Below, piece by piece: positions 33,533 to 42,282 of a stretch of DNA of 64,000 nt. Position 1 is the stretch's first letter; each line of letters begins with the position of its first letter. The stretch spans positions 1 to 64,000 of the forward strand of contig JAFYYM010000034.1 in assembly GCA_017557535.1 (NCBI GenBank). Direction: 5' to 3'. Both the position numbers and the translations under genes were made by a program. Source of the DNA: Bacteroidales bacterium. GTDB lineage: Bacteria > Bacteroidota > Bacteroidia > Bacteroidales > UBA932. The notes under the pieces were generated by a model. The model was not told where the DNA came from. It was given only the letters and a program-made list of their open reading frames with translations, and did no database searches.

Positions 33533-33957
33533 TAACCCCACATGAAGAATGAGGTGTTGCCACAATAACGGGCGATGGAGTTATCCTCAACCGCCGCCAC
33601 TATCTCAACGATGAAGTCGACAAACGGGACGACACCGAATATTCCTCCGAACGTGAAGGTATAAATAGCCCACATCCATGGACGGGTGCCCATATAATGA
33701 CGATGAATTCCGAATCCTCCCAAGAAGAAAGTGAGAAGGATGGCGCCTACAGGGCTCTTTCCGGCAGAGATGGAAGCCGAGGCGGGAATAGCGGCAGGAA
33801 GGCTAGACGGTGCCTCGCTCAGAAAATCAAAAGGAGTGACAGCCACAGCGTTCTCGATGGCGTTGTCAACAACAGCGTCATCAATCTTGTAAGGAGCGGC
33901 TGATGCGACAGTCGTGATCGCGAAAAAGGCGACAAGTGCGATTAGTAACTTTTTCAT
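33532..33957 (-). CDS. TM2 domain protein
   Basis: A 141-residue protein with a signal peptide (ending VASA), a low-complexity Ala/Ser/Pro spacer and a C-terminal TM2 domain. Two hydrophobic helices joined by a short loop carry the family motif LGGFGIHRHYMGTRPW, followed by a Phe/Val-rich helix and a short tail. TM2 proteins are of unknown function. It heads the four-gene minus-strand operon and has a good -7 promoter box upstream. Confidence 0.85.
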   Translation of the reverse strand: MKKLLIALVAFFAITTVASAAPYKIDDAVVDNAIENAVAVTPFDFLSEAPSSLPAAIPASASISAGKSPVGAILLTFFLGGFGIHRHYMGTRPWMWAIYTFTFGGIFGVVPFVDFIVEIVAAVEDNSIARYCGNTSFFMWG

Positions 33958-33989
33958 TGTATAAAGAATTAAACTTCACAAACAATATA

Positions 33990-33997
33990 CAAATATA
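33990..33997 (-). promoter_or_regulatory. Putative -7 box for the TM2 operon
   Basis: TATATTTG on the minus strand fits TAnnTTTG, 32 bases before the ATG at 33957. The -33 region is A-rich without a clear TTTG. Confidence 0.5.
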
Positions 33998-34019
33998 TGT
34001 TTTTTTTCGACATCTCGCA

Positions 34020-35579
34020 TCATATCCCCTCAATCCTGTCCAGGAAGCGATAGGAGGCTGCTTCGGCGAGGAACTCCGGCTTTATCCGATCTTCATCCTC
34101 CAAGTCCGCTATTGTCCTGGCCACCTTCAAGATACGGGAATATGCCCTCGCTGATAAGCCAATCTTGTCCATTATTTTACCCATGAACTCAACACACTCT
34201 TTGTCCAAGTGGCAGTACTTTTCCAATAACCTCCCACCCATCTCGGCATTCGTGAAAATACCCTCTCCTGCGAAGCGCTTCCGCTGGATGTTCCTGGCCT
34301 CAAAGACTCTCGCGGCTATGGCCGAGCTTGGCTCACCCTTTTTCCTACCCACTAATTTTCTGGTCTCCACAGGATGAATCCACAGTTGTATGTCTATACG
34401 ATCCAGAATCGGCCCTGAGAGCTTAGACAGGTAACCTGCCCTCTGTCCCGGGGTACATCGGCACCTGTCGCCTTCGCCGTAGTATCCACAAGGGCAGGGA
34501 TTGGAGGCGGCCACCAGCATGAATGATGCGGGATATTCAAGTTTGGACCGGAGCCTTGAGATAGTCACCTTCCTGTCCTCCATCGGGCCCCTGAGGGCCT
34601 CCAAGACAGATTTTGGCATTTGGCCATATTCGTCAAGGAAGAGTATCCCGTTGTGAGCCAGTGTCACTTCCCCGGGACGGATGTCCTGTCCGGCTCCGCC
34701 TCCGATAATCGCAGGGAGAGAGGCGCTATAGTGAGGTGCCCTGAATGGCCGGTCATGTATCAAGCCTATTCCGGAACCTTTGGTTCCATAGACTGAATAT
34801 ATCTTGCTGGTCACAATGGATTCCTCTTTTGTCATCGGCGGGAGAATCCCCACAAGAGCCTTTGCCAATGAGCTTTTACCACTTCCGGGCGGGCCAATTA
34901 AGATCATATTATGTCCCCCGCTCACGGCTATCTCGGCTCCTCTCTTCGCACTCTCCTGACCTATTATCTCGGAAAAATCCATTACTCCGGAGGCTGAGGG
35001 ATTGCTCACTTCAGAGGATGAGCGTGTTCTGTACAAATCTGAGTTCCAGACCAGCAGATCACTCCTATCGTCCACTTCTTCCAAGATTCTCAGCACATCA
35101 GGAAGGTCACGGACTCCGTAAATCTCCAGACCGGAGCATTCGGTGGCTTCCAAGGCCGACACCAATGGAAGTATGCAACCCTTTTTCCCGAGAGATGAGG
35201 CCAAATCCGCTATAGGAAGGGATCCTTGAATCTCCCGAAGGGAGCCATCCAGTCCCAGCTCCCCCATCACGATATACTTTCCCAATCCAGGCAGCTCTTT
35301 CTGGCCTGAAGCCGCTATTATGCCAAGAGCGATAGGCAGGTCATACCCGCCACCGTTCTTATGCATGTCCGCAGGAGCCAGATTAATGACGATCTTTTTT
35401 CCAGGAATATGGAACCCGAGCGATTGCAGGGCTGTTATAGTCCTCAGAAGGCTCTCTTTGACGGCGACATCCGCCAACCCTACCAGATGCACTCCTATCC
35501 CCGAGGTGATGTCCACCTCAACCGTGACCGGAACCGCCTCTATGCCAATGCATTTAGCGGCCAATATATTAATCAGCAT
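34020..35579 (-). CDS. YifB/ComM family magnesium-chelatase-like AAA+ ATPase
   Basis: A 519-residue protein. The N-terminal Lon-protease-like ChlI domain (about 1-165) includes VTVEVDITSGIGVHLVGLAD. The AAA+ module has Walker A GPPGSGKSSL and Walker B ILFLDEYGQMP. A cysteine set (NPCPCGYYGEGDRCRC) and a C-terminal magnesium-chelatase domain follow. YifB/ComM proteins act as helicases promoting branch migration during natural transformation in some bacteria; in Bacteroidales the role is unproven. It appears monocistronic. Confidence 0.93.
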   Translation of the reverse strand: MLINILAAKCIGIEAVPVTVEVDITSGIGVHLVGLADVAVKESLLRTITALQSLGFHIPGKKIVINLAPADMHKNGGGYDLPIALGIIAASGQKELPGLGKYIVMGELGLDGSLREIQGSLPIADLASSLGKKGCILPLVSALEATECSGLEIYGVRDLPDVLRILEEVDDRSDLLVWNSDLYRTRSSSEVSNPSASGVMDFSEIIGQESAKRGAEIAVSGGHNMILIGPPGSGKSSLAKALVGILPPMTKEESIVTSKIYSVYGTKGSGIGLIHDRPFRAPHYSASLPAIIGGGAGQDIRPGEVTLAHNGILFLDEYGQMPKSVLEALRGPMEDRKVTISRLRSKLEYPASFMLVAASNPCPCGYYGEGDRCRCTPGQRAGYLSKLSGPILDRIDIQLWIHPVETRKLVGRKKGEPSSAIAARVFEARNIQRKRFAGEGIFTNAEMGGRLLEKYCHLDKECVEFMGKIMDKIGLSARAYSRILKVARTIADLEDEDRIKPEFLAEAASYRFLDRIEGI

Positions 35580-35661
35580 AGTTTGAGTTTAAAGTTACTG
35601 GGCTAAGATAAGGAGTGCGAACGGCAATCCTTATAAAAAACAGAAAAAACGATTATAAGAA

Positions 35662-36789
35662 TCAGAAATTGCTGTTTTGATCCATGCATTCATGGATAAA
35701 ACGCCAGGCCGGCTCCTTATAATAACGATGACCTCCATCCCCGAAAGCTATGGCGCACCTCCCCTTCCCGGCGGCTTTGAATATCTCTTCTGTCTTGGCG
35801 AACTCCTCCTGGGCTCCGTCCATCGGGAATATTCCATCGCCTTTACCCTGGATAATACACAGATACCTTCCGGCGAGGAGTCCGGCGAGATCTCCCATAT
35901 TACCAAGGTTCAGCATTCCGGGTAGGTAATTGCATTCGCAGTGGGGCATCGCCAGGATGCTTTTCTCATAGGAACAGAAAGAACCGGAAGGAAGGCAGTA
36001 AGCGATCCTGGTGTCGACGGCACCCGCGTAGATTGTAGCGGTACCACCTCCAGAGTGGCCGGATACCATGACCTTGGAAGGATCCACAGGCAGGTTCTCG
36101 AGGGCCCAGTCGATGATTTTCATTATGTCCCAGACTCGTTCGCCCACTAGGGTACGACCTACAATCAAGTCATGCAGCATATACTCATGGCAGGAAGAAA
36201 CGGCATCAGCCTTCAAGCCTGATTCTGTCCGGGTCTTACCAAAGGCCCTGGCGGTGGGGGCTATAGCTATAAAGCCCTCCTCGACCGCTTGAAGAGCGAT
36301 ATTCCGCTCCCCCTCCTCAGCCAGTTCACGGTCACTCTCATTGTTATAGACTCCCGCATATAGTTCCGTGTTCCTGGAATGACCATGGGGAGTGATCATG
36401 ATAGGCACATTCCCGGTCAAGTTCTTCGGACGAAGAATGATGATCGGCAGGAGAACATCCGGCTCAGTGTATATTTCCCAACGCTCACGGGTGAAAGTCC
36501 CCGCATCCTCGCTATCCAGCTGCCTCGCTTCGGGACGGAACCCATTCATTTCCTTGCGCATACGATCCAGGCCAAGGATCTTCTCCAGATCCTTCCTGAA
36601 TTGCTTCTGCCATTTGTGGACACTCCCTTTCCATTCGCTCCAGACGTACCGTCCCTCCGCCCTGGAGTACAGGGCATCGAAATGATTCTCGGTGGAAGGA
36701 TATTCCGGTTCGGGAGTCTGAGCGGACATTCCAGGAGCGGCGATCAACGTGAGTGCCACCCAATAAACTACGGTTCTGATTCTTCGCAT
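35662..36789 (-). CDS. Secreted alpha/beta hydrolase, acetyl-xylan-esterase-like
   Basis: A 375-residue protein with a signal peptide (ending GMSAQ). The alpha/beta hydrolase motifs are clear: oxyanion region PIMITPHGHSRNTE, nucleophile elbow GHSGGG (Ser246), acid near GKGDGIFP (Asp318) and catalytic His in GDGGHRYY (His354). The fold resembles acetyl-xylan-esterase/dienelactone hydrolase-like enzymes used on polysaccharide substituents. An ATG 21 bases upstream is in frame, but the 36789 start gives a normal signal peptide. It stands alone, divergent from the nucleoside kinase. Confidence 0.8.
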   Translation of the reverse strand: MRRIRTVVYWVALTLIAAPGMSAQTPEPEYPSTENHFDALYSRAEGRYVWSEWKGSVHKWQKQFRKDLEKILGLDRMRKEMNGFRPEARQLDSEDAGTFTRERWEIYTEPDVLLPIIILRPKNLTGNVPIMITPHGHSRNTELYAGVYNNESDRELAEEGERNIALQAVEEGFIAIAPTARAFGKTRTESGLKADAVSSCHEYMLHDLIVGRTLVGERVWDIMKIIDWALENLPVDPSKVMVSGHSGGGTATIYAGAVDTRIAYCLPSGSFCSYEKSILAMPHCECNYLPGMLNLGNMGDLAGLLAGRYLCIIQGKGDGIFPMDGAQEEFAKTEEIFKAAGKGRCAIAFGDGGHRYYKEPAWRFIHECMDQNSNF

Positions 36790-36837
36790 GGTAAAAGGAG
36801 TTTTGGTCATTCCACGATAAAGTTAATGTATTTTGAG

Positions 36838-36845
36838 TATATTTG
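36838..36845 (+). promoter_or_regulatory. TATATTTG box almost touching the nucleoside kinase start
   Basis: The sequence fits TAnnTTTG and ends only 4 bases before the ATG at 36850. If it is used, the transcript would be leaderless or nearly so. No -33 TTTG lies at the standard distance, so it may be a chance match. Confidence 0.3.
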
Positions 36846-36849
36846 TGAT

Positions 36850-38571
36850 ATGGACAACAAAGAAATCACGATCTACTGCAAGAACGACGGGAAGAACCAC
36901 CGAATCGAGGCCGGTGGGACTTTGGGAGATCTCTCACGCAAATGGTGCAAAACCGTCACCGATCCCAAGACCGGGCAGAAACTCGACGTCTTGGCAGCCT
37001 TGGTGGACAATAAACTCAAGGAACTGGATTACAGGCCTATGCTCTTCCATCAGGTTGAGTTTATCGGCTTCAACCACCCCGACGGGAGAAGGTGTTATCT
37101 CCGTGCCCTCTGTTTCGTGCTTCAGAACGCCGTGAGGGCTTTGCACCCGGACAAGGTACTTGTCGTGGATCATTCCCTGCCGAGCGGTCTATATTGCGAA
37201 CTCCACGAGCTCGGAAAACAGGAGGACGGAAGGGCGAAGGTCCATTTTGTCACTGACGATGAAATCGACGCCATTAAGGCCAAGATGAGGGAGATAATCG
37301 CCAAAGACCTCCCCTACAAGAAAGTTAAGATGTTCTCTGAAGAGGCCCAGGACATATTCATCAAGAATAACCAGCCCCACAAGGCGAGCCTCCAGAAAAG
37401 TGTCGGCACCTTCACCTGCAGCGTTTACTATCTCGATGGCAACGCTGATTCCTTCCATGGGCCGCTCATTCCCTCAACAGGATTCCTGAAGACTTTCGAC
37501 ATCACCGGAATCGGAGACGGATTCTGCCTCCAGGGGCCTAAGATGACCGATTTCAGCAAGGTCATGCCGATGAAGCGGCACACGAAGATAGCGGCGACTT
37601 TGAAGGAATATTCAGACTGGTGCTCAATTATCGGGATTGAGAGCGTCGGCACCTTGAACTCCGCCATCAAGGATGGAAGGGCCGTTGAGATTATCAACCT
37701 GGCCGAGGCTCTGCACGAGAGGAATTACTCCAAGATCGCCGACAAGATCTACGAAAACCGCTTCGAGAAGCGGATCGTCATGATAGCCGGGCCTTCCTCA
37801 AGTGGTAAGACCTCATCCTCCCTAAGGGTGGCCCTCCAATGTAAGGTGCTGGGACTCAAGCCTAAAGTAATCGAGTTGGATAACTATTTCGTGGACAGGG
37901 ACAAGACCCCTCTCGACGAGGACGGGAAACTTGACTTCGAGTCGCTCCACGCCATGGATCTGGAACTTCTGAACAGCCAACTCAATGACCTGCTCGAGGG
38001 AAAAGAAGTCGAGATCCCGAAGTATGATTTCGGTTTGGGAAGGAGAACCTATGTCGGCAACAGGCTTCACCTTGAGGAGAAGGACATCCTGATAATGGAG
38101 GGCATCCATGCCCTCAACCCGGAGATGACCTCCGCAGTGGACAATTCCAGGATATTCAGGATATATGTCTCCGCCATGACATCCCTGAACCTTGACGAGA
38201 ACAGCAACCTGTCGACTTCAGACAACAGGTTGCTGCGTAGGATGGTCAGGGACAACCGTGTCAGGAACACCACCCCGGAGGAGACCCTGCTGAGATGGAA
38301 CAGTGTCCGCCGCGGGGAGATGCGCAACATCTTCCCCTTCCAGGAGAACGCCGATTTCCTGTTCAATTCAGGAGTCATCTTTGAGCTTCCGCTACTGAAA
38401 TACTACGCAGAGCCGCTCCTTAGGCGTATCTCCCCAAGTTCTCCAGCTTACACGGAGACTGTCAGGCTGCTGAAATTCCTGGACTACATTGTAGCCCTCC
38501 AACCATCAGAGATCGCCGCCATCCCTCCGACATCCATCCTGAGGGAATTCATCGGAGGACAGACTTTATAA
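36850..38571 (+). CDS. Two-domain nucleoside (uridine-type) kinase
   Basis: A 573-residue protein. The N-terminus (about 1-75) resembles a TGS/ubiquitin-like domain, and the next section (to about 290) looks like a threonyl-tRNA-synthetase editing-type domain with the family motif FHGPLIPSTGFLKTFDI. A P-loop kinase follows: GPSSSGKTSSS at residues 314-324, ELDNYFVDRDKTPLDEDG, and IMEGIHALNP. The kinase half fits the uridine-kinase family; nucleoside preference is not visible. The start at 36850 is chosen because the open frame further upstream runs through the divergent esterase gene. Confidence 0.88.
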   Translation: MDNKEITIYCKNDGKNHRIEAGGTLGDLSRKWCKTVTDPKTGQKLDVLAALVDNKLKELDYRPMLFHQVEFIGFNHPDGRRCYLRALCFVLQNAVRALHPDKVLVVDHSLPSGLYCELHELGKQEDGRAKVHFVTDDEIDAIKAKMREIIAKDLPYKKVKMFSEEAQDIFIKNNQPHKASLQKSVGTFTCSVYYLDGNADSFHGPLIPSTGFLKTFDITGIGDGFCLQGPKMTDFSKVMPMKRHTKIAATLKEYSDWCSIIGIESVGTLNSAIKDGRAVEIINLAEALHERNYSKIADKIYENRFEKRIVMIAGPSSSGKTSSSLRVALQCKVLGLKPKVIELDNYFVDRDKTPLDEDGKLDFESLHAMDLELLNSQLNDLLEGKEVEIPKYDFGLGRRTYVGNRLHLEEKDILIMEGIHALNPEMTSAVDNSRIFRIYVSAMTSLNLDENSNLSTSDNRLLRRMVRDNRVRNTTPEETLLRWNSVRRGEMRNIFPFQENADFLFNSGVIFELPLLKYYAEPLLRRISPSSPAYTETVRLLKFLDYIVALQPSEIAAIPPTSILREFIGGQTL

Positions 38572-38602
38572 CGAGTGATTATTATAGTTTAAACCAATAA
38601 TT

Positions 38603-38608
38603 AGGAGG
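38603..38608 (+). promoter_or_regulatory. Strong Shine-Dalgarno for the GMP synthase subunit
   Basis: AGGAGG, 7 bases before the ATG at 38616. This is notable in a phylum where Shine-Dalgarno use is weak. Confidence 0.65.
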
Positions 38609-38615
38609 AAACAAA

Positions 38616-39593
38616 ATGGATCCAAATGTCAGACCGGAAACTATGGAGAGAATCACTACTCCGGGATTGGCGCAAGCCTTTATCGATGAGCAAATCGCAG
38701 CTGTTAAGAAGCAGGTGGGGAACAAAAAAGTCCTTCTGGCGCTCTCTGGAGGTGTTGACTCTTCAGTTGTGGCCGCTTTGCTTATCAAGGCCATCGGTGA
38801 CCAGCTGATCTGCGTGCATGTCAACCACGGGCTTCTCCGCAAAGGGGAACCGGAGCAGGTAATCAAGGTGTTCAAGGAAGAATTGGGCGCTAACCTGATC
38901 TACGTGGACGTCACTGACCGGTTCCTGGACAAACTCGCCGGAGTGGAAGATCCTGAGACCAAGAGGAAGATAATCGGTAAAGAGTTTATTGACGTCTTCG
39001 CGGAGGAAGCCTCGAAGCTGGAGGGTATCGAGTTCCTCGCGCAAGGAACCATTTATCCGGACATTCTGGAGTCCAGGGATGGCATCAAGGCCCATCACAA
39101 TGTCGGCGGTATGCCTGAGGAATTCAATTTCGAGTTGGTCGAACCTGTGAAGCTCCTTTACAAAGACGAAGTGAGAGTTGTGGGCAAAACCCTAGGTCTT
39201 CCTGACAACATGGTTTATCGCCAGCCATTCCCTGGCCCGGGATTGGGCGTCAGATGCGTCGGAGCCATCACCCGTGACAGACTCGAGGCGGTCCGTGAAG
39301 CAGATGCCATTGTCCGTGAAGAGATTGGAAAGATGAATCCGACTCCATGGCAGTATTTTGTGGCTATTCCAGATGTAAAGTCAACCGGAATCAAGGATGG
39401 TAAGCGTTACATGGGATGGGCAGCGGTAATACGTGCCGTTGACACAAAAGATGCGGTCACCGCCAAATCCGTGGAGATTCCATGGGATATTCTCAGGACC
39501 ATCAGGGACAGGATAATCGCCGAGGTGCCAGGAGTGAACAGGGTGCTATGGGATTATTCAGACAAGCCTGTGTCCACCATCGAGTGGGAGTAA
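38616..39593 (+). CDS. guaAB-like: GMP synthase ATP-pyrophosphatase subunit, without glutaminase domain
   Basis: A 325-residue protein matching only the C-terminal two-thirds of GuaA. The ATP-PPase P-loop LALSGGVDSSV is at residues 42-51, followed by the YPDILESRDG motif, RQPFPGPGLGVRC and the C-terminal end KPVSTIEWE of the dimerisation domain. It amidates XMP to GMP using ATP. In most bacteria this is fused to an N-terminal class I glutamine amidotransferase; here the protein starts about 37 residues before the P-loop, so ammonia must come from a separate glutaminase subunit or free NH3. This is the archaeal-type split layout. The neighbouring gene is the nucleoside kinase. Confidence 0.93.
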   Translation: MDPNVRPETMERITTPGLAQAFIDEQIAAVKKQVGNKKVLLALSGGVDSSVVAALLIKAIGDQLICVHVNHGLLRKGEPEQVIKVFKEELGANLIYVDVTDRFLDKLAGVEDPETKRKIIGKEFIDVFAEEASKLEGIEFLAQGTIYPDILESRDGIKAHHNVGGMPEEFNFELVEPVKLLYKDEVRVVGKTLGLPDNMVYRQPFPGPGLGVRCVGAITRDRLEAVREADAIVREEIGKMNPTPWQYFVAIPDVKSTGIKDGKRYMGWAAVIRAVDTKDAVTAKSVEIPWDILRTIRDRIIAEVPGVNRVLWDYSDKPVSTIEWE

Positions 39594-39594
39594 A

Positions 39595-42282
39595 CTAGAT
39601 AATCTCGATCGCGGAAGACTCGATCCAGCCCTGACGGCCATCCGCCAGGGCTATATTTTGCCAATCCCCGACATTATCCAGAATCTTGACCTTTGTGCCC
39701 TCATGGATGACAAACAGATCCTTGCCACCCGAAGGCGAACTTTTCACAGAAGACACCGGAAGCATGACTATCGCACTGTCTTTCTTGCCGTAATCCCTTT
39801 TCTGCCACGCTGAGAAATCAAGGCAAAGCAGTGAGAGAAGCAGGAATACAATTCCGAAATAGAACCCCGTCCTGCGCTTTCCAATCGAGGAAGCGAGCAG
39901 GAAAACCAGAGCGCAGGCGGCAGTCAGGGCAAGGAATACAAGGAATAGCACAGCCCATGTGTCCGATCCCATAGTGTAACACATCTTCCTTCCCACACTC
40001 TCGAGAATAAACTCAGGGACAGCCTCAATCTTATCCTGGGTGAAACTCTGTGCGAAATCAAGGTTGTATCGGGCATCCGAGAACGAAGGATCAAGCTTCA
40101 AGGCCCTCTCATAGTTCAATATGGCCTTCGGGTAATTACCCTGCTTAAAATAAGCGTCACCTATATTGCAATAGAGTTCAGGTGAGGCCACGCCTGTGGC
40201 GACTATCGATTCCCAAGAGTCGACGGCATCCTTGAAACGGCTGTCAGAATATGCTGAGACCCCCTCCTGCCAAAGATCCGCCTCACCAGGAGCGACGGAC
40301 TCTTGGACTGGAGCCGATGAACTATCAATCTGAGCCACAACCATCTGATCCTGAGCGAATGAATTGAGAGACAATGACGTGGCGAGGAACAGAGCCACTA
40401 TCGCGGAGACTCCTCTCGCCTTGGATTTCACACCCTTAAGGCTGGAATCGATGGCGGTGATGACCTTGATGGCGGTCTCATAATGGGCGTTCATCGCCTC
40501 ATGTCCCGCATTGGGAGAATACCTGGCGAACTCACACGCCTCTAGAAGACCGGTGAAAGCGTCCGTATCATCCTTGGACACGCCTCCCTCAAGCAATGCG
40601 GAGGCGATATTCTCTCCACTGATATCTGTCATATCCATATTCAGCTTGTCTGAGATGAAACCTATCAACGCCTTATGCAACTCCTCGTAGAAGGCGGTGT
40701 AGAGATTCTTGCTGAGGAAATCTCCCGCTTGTTTCAGGCGAGCCTTAGCCATCTTCGTCGCCCTGCGGTTCTTGGTCATGGCGACATCGGCCCTCAATGC
40801 GGCGGCCTTCCGCATCGCGAGCCAGATAGCCACGGCGGCCGCGATAATGAGCCCCAAGATAATCAGGAACGGAGTGGATCCAAGGAAGAAGGAGCCTTCC
40901 TTAGTAAGTGACGGCATCTTGGTCGAGATGAAACGTATGTCATCAGCGAGACTCTTGACATCACGCCTCTCCACCCCGGGTGTCACAGTCACAGGGCCGG
41001 ATGACTCCGATCCTTTCCCCTTGCTCACCTTTATATGGAGCGGATCCGTGCGAAGAGTGACATATTTGCCGGAGTTGATGTCAAAGTATGAATACTCGAC
41101 AGGAGGGATGGTGAAATCCCCGGCGCTGCGAGGGATGAACGGGAACTCGAAAGATTTGCTCCCGGAGGTGCCTCCATTGCTTTTGTCGGTGTTCTCCGTG
41201 GATTTGGTGTCATAGACCTCGAAATCCGGCGGGAAACTGACCTTGGGTTCCTCAAGAAGAGATACGTTCCCACGCCCGGAGATGGTGATGACAAGCGACC
41301 CCGCATCATGTGTCTTCAGCTCATCTGAGGACAACCGTGAGGATATCCCGAAACTACCGACACCTCCTCCAAATGAGGCTGGCTGACCGGCGGGAAGGGG
41401 TTTGACCTTCACTCGCAAAGGTGACGTCACCACCCTTTTGCGGATCGTACGGGTCTCATCCTGAAAGAAACTGTCAAATATGCTGTTGGAGGAGCCTGTA
41501 TTAACCCTAACATTGACAAGGCAGACAAGCTCCGCGGGATCGATATTGATGGTTCCGGATTGCTGAGGAATCAGAACATAAGACCTCAATACAGCGGTGT
41601 TGTAAATCTTGTCGTCGAAACTCTCCCGCTTGAACTCGATATTTGTGGGGGAATAAGTCTCCTGGCTCCAGAAACCATTGAATGAAGGGAACTTGGCATT
41701 CTCAAAACCGGCGATATTCACTCTCTGGTAGAGCTTCAAGGTCGCTGTGACAGGTTCCCCTAAATAGACCTCCGAACGGTTCAGTGACAGCCTCATGAAA
41801 AGATCATCGGCCGGAATCTCACCGGAGGCCGCTTTTTGGCGTGACTCACTTGATCCACTCTTGGAAGAACCCTGGGATGAAGAAGCTTGGGAGTCGCGGT
41901 CTGTGACAACCTGTATCGAAACCTGGGAGGAAGATATCTTTTCCCCGGATAATGTAGCCGTAGCCGCCGGGATCTGGAAAGTACCAGTAGCCTTCGGAAG
42001 AAGGATATACGTGAATGTGGTCTGATGAGAGGACGTCCTCTTTCCGTTTATGACCTGAATGCTTGTTGAGGTTCCCTTCTGGGGCCCCCAAACCAGCTGG
42101 AAATCATCACCTTGCGACCATGAAAAGTCGGAAGGGCTATTCTCCCCCTCAATAATGAAAGTCACATTGAACCTCTCATCCGCCCCGACGACATTCGGAG
42201 CCTCAACCTTGATTGCATTTTGGGCGAGAGCGGGAATCGATAAGGCCACGAGGGCTAATATGTGGAATAATCTCTTCATCAT
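39595..42282 (-). CDS. BatD-BatE fusion protein
   Basis: An 895-residue protein. The first part is BatD: signal peptide, several Ig-like beta domains (KVEAPNVVGADERFNVTF, PKATGTFQIPAATAT), a transmembrane helix near 470-495 and a cytoplasmic helical region. At about residues 614-640 lies a second signal-peptide-like segment (KARGVSAIVALFLATSLSLN, then SFAQ), after which the sequence is BatE: TPR (CNIGDAYFKQGNYPKAILNY), two membrane helices and a C-terminal SH3-like domain. In Bacteroides these are separate genes. Bat proteins are linked to aerotolerance and envelope stress. The start overlaps the BatC stop as TAATG. This is the last gene of the Bat operon. Confidence 0.88.
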   Translation of the reverse strand: MMKRLFHILALVALSIPALAQNAIKVEAPNVVGADERFNVTFIIEGENSPSDFSWSQGDDFQLVWGPQKGTSTSIQVINGKRTSSHQTTFTYILLPKATGTFQIPAATATLSGEKISSSQVSIQVVTDRDSQASSSQGSSKSGSSESRQKAASGEIPADDLFMRLSLNRSEVYLGEPVTATLKLYQRVNIAGFENAKFPSFNGFWSQETYSPTNIEFKRESFDDKIYNTAVLRSYVLIPQQSGTINIDPAELVCLVNVRVNTGSSNSIFDSFFQDETRTIRKRVVTSPLRVKVKPLPAGQPASFGGGVGSFGISSRLSSDELKTHDAGSLVITISGRGNVSLLEEPKVSFPPDFEVYDTKSTENTDKSNGGTSGSKSFEFPFIPRSAGDFTIPPVEYSYFDINSGKYVTLRTDPLHIKVSKGKGSESSGPVTVTPGVERRDVKSLADDIRFISTKMPSLTKEGSFFLGSTPFLIILGLIIAAAVAIWLAMRKAAALRADVAMTKNRRATKMAKARLKQAGDFLSKNLYTAFYEELHKALIGFISDKLNMDMTDISGENIASALLEGGVSKDDTDAFTGLLEACEFARYSPNAGHEAMNAHYETAIKVITAIDSSLKGVKSKARGVSAIVALFLATSLSLNSFAQDQMVVAQIDSSSAPVQESVAPGEADLWQEGVSAYSDSRFKDAVDSWESIVATGVASPELYCNIGDAYFKQGNYPKAILNYERALKLDPSFSDARYNLDFAQSFTQDKIEAVPEFILESVGRKMCYTMGSDTWAVLFLVFLALTAACALVFLLASSIGKRRTGFYFGIVFLLLSLLCLDFSAWQKRDYGKKDSAIVMLPVSSVKSSPSGGKDLFVIHEGTKVKILDNVGDWQNIALADGRQGWIESSAIEII

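Noticed and set aside
35630-35659. Inverted repeat CTTATAA...TTATAAG in the yifB upstream gap
   Set aside because: The loop is 16 bases and the arms are AT-only; too weak to claim an operator or terminator.
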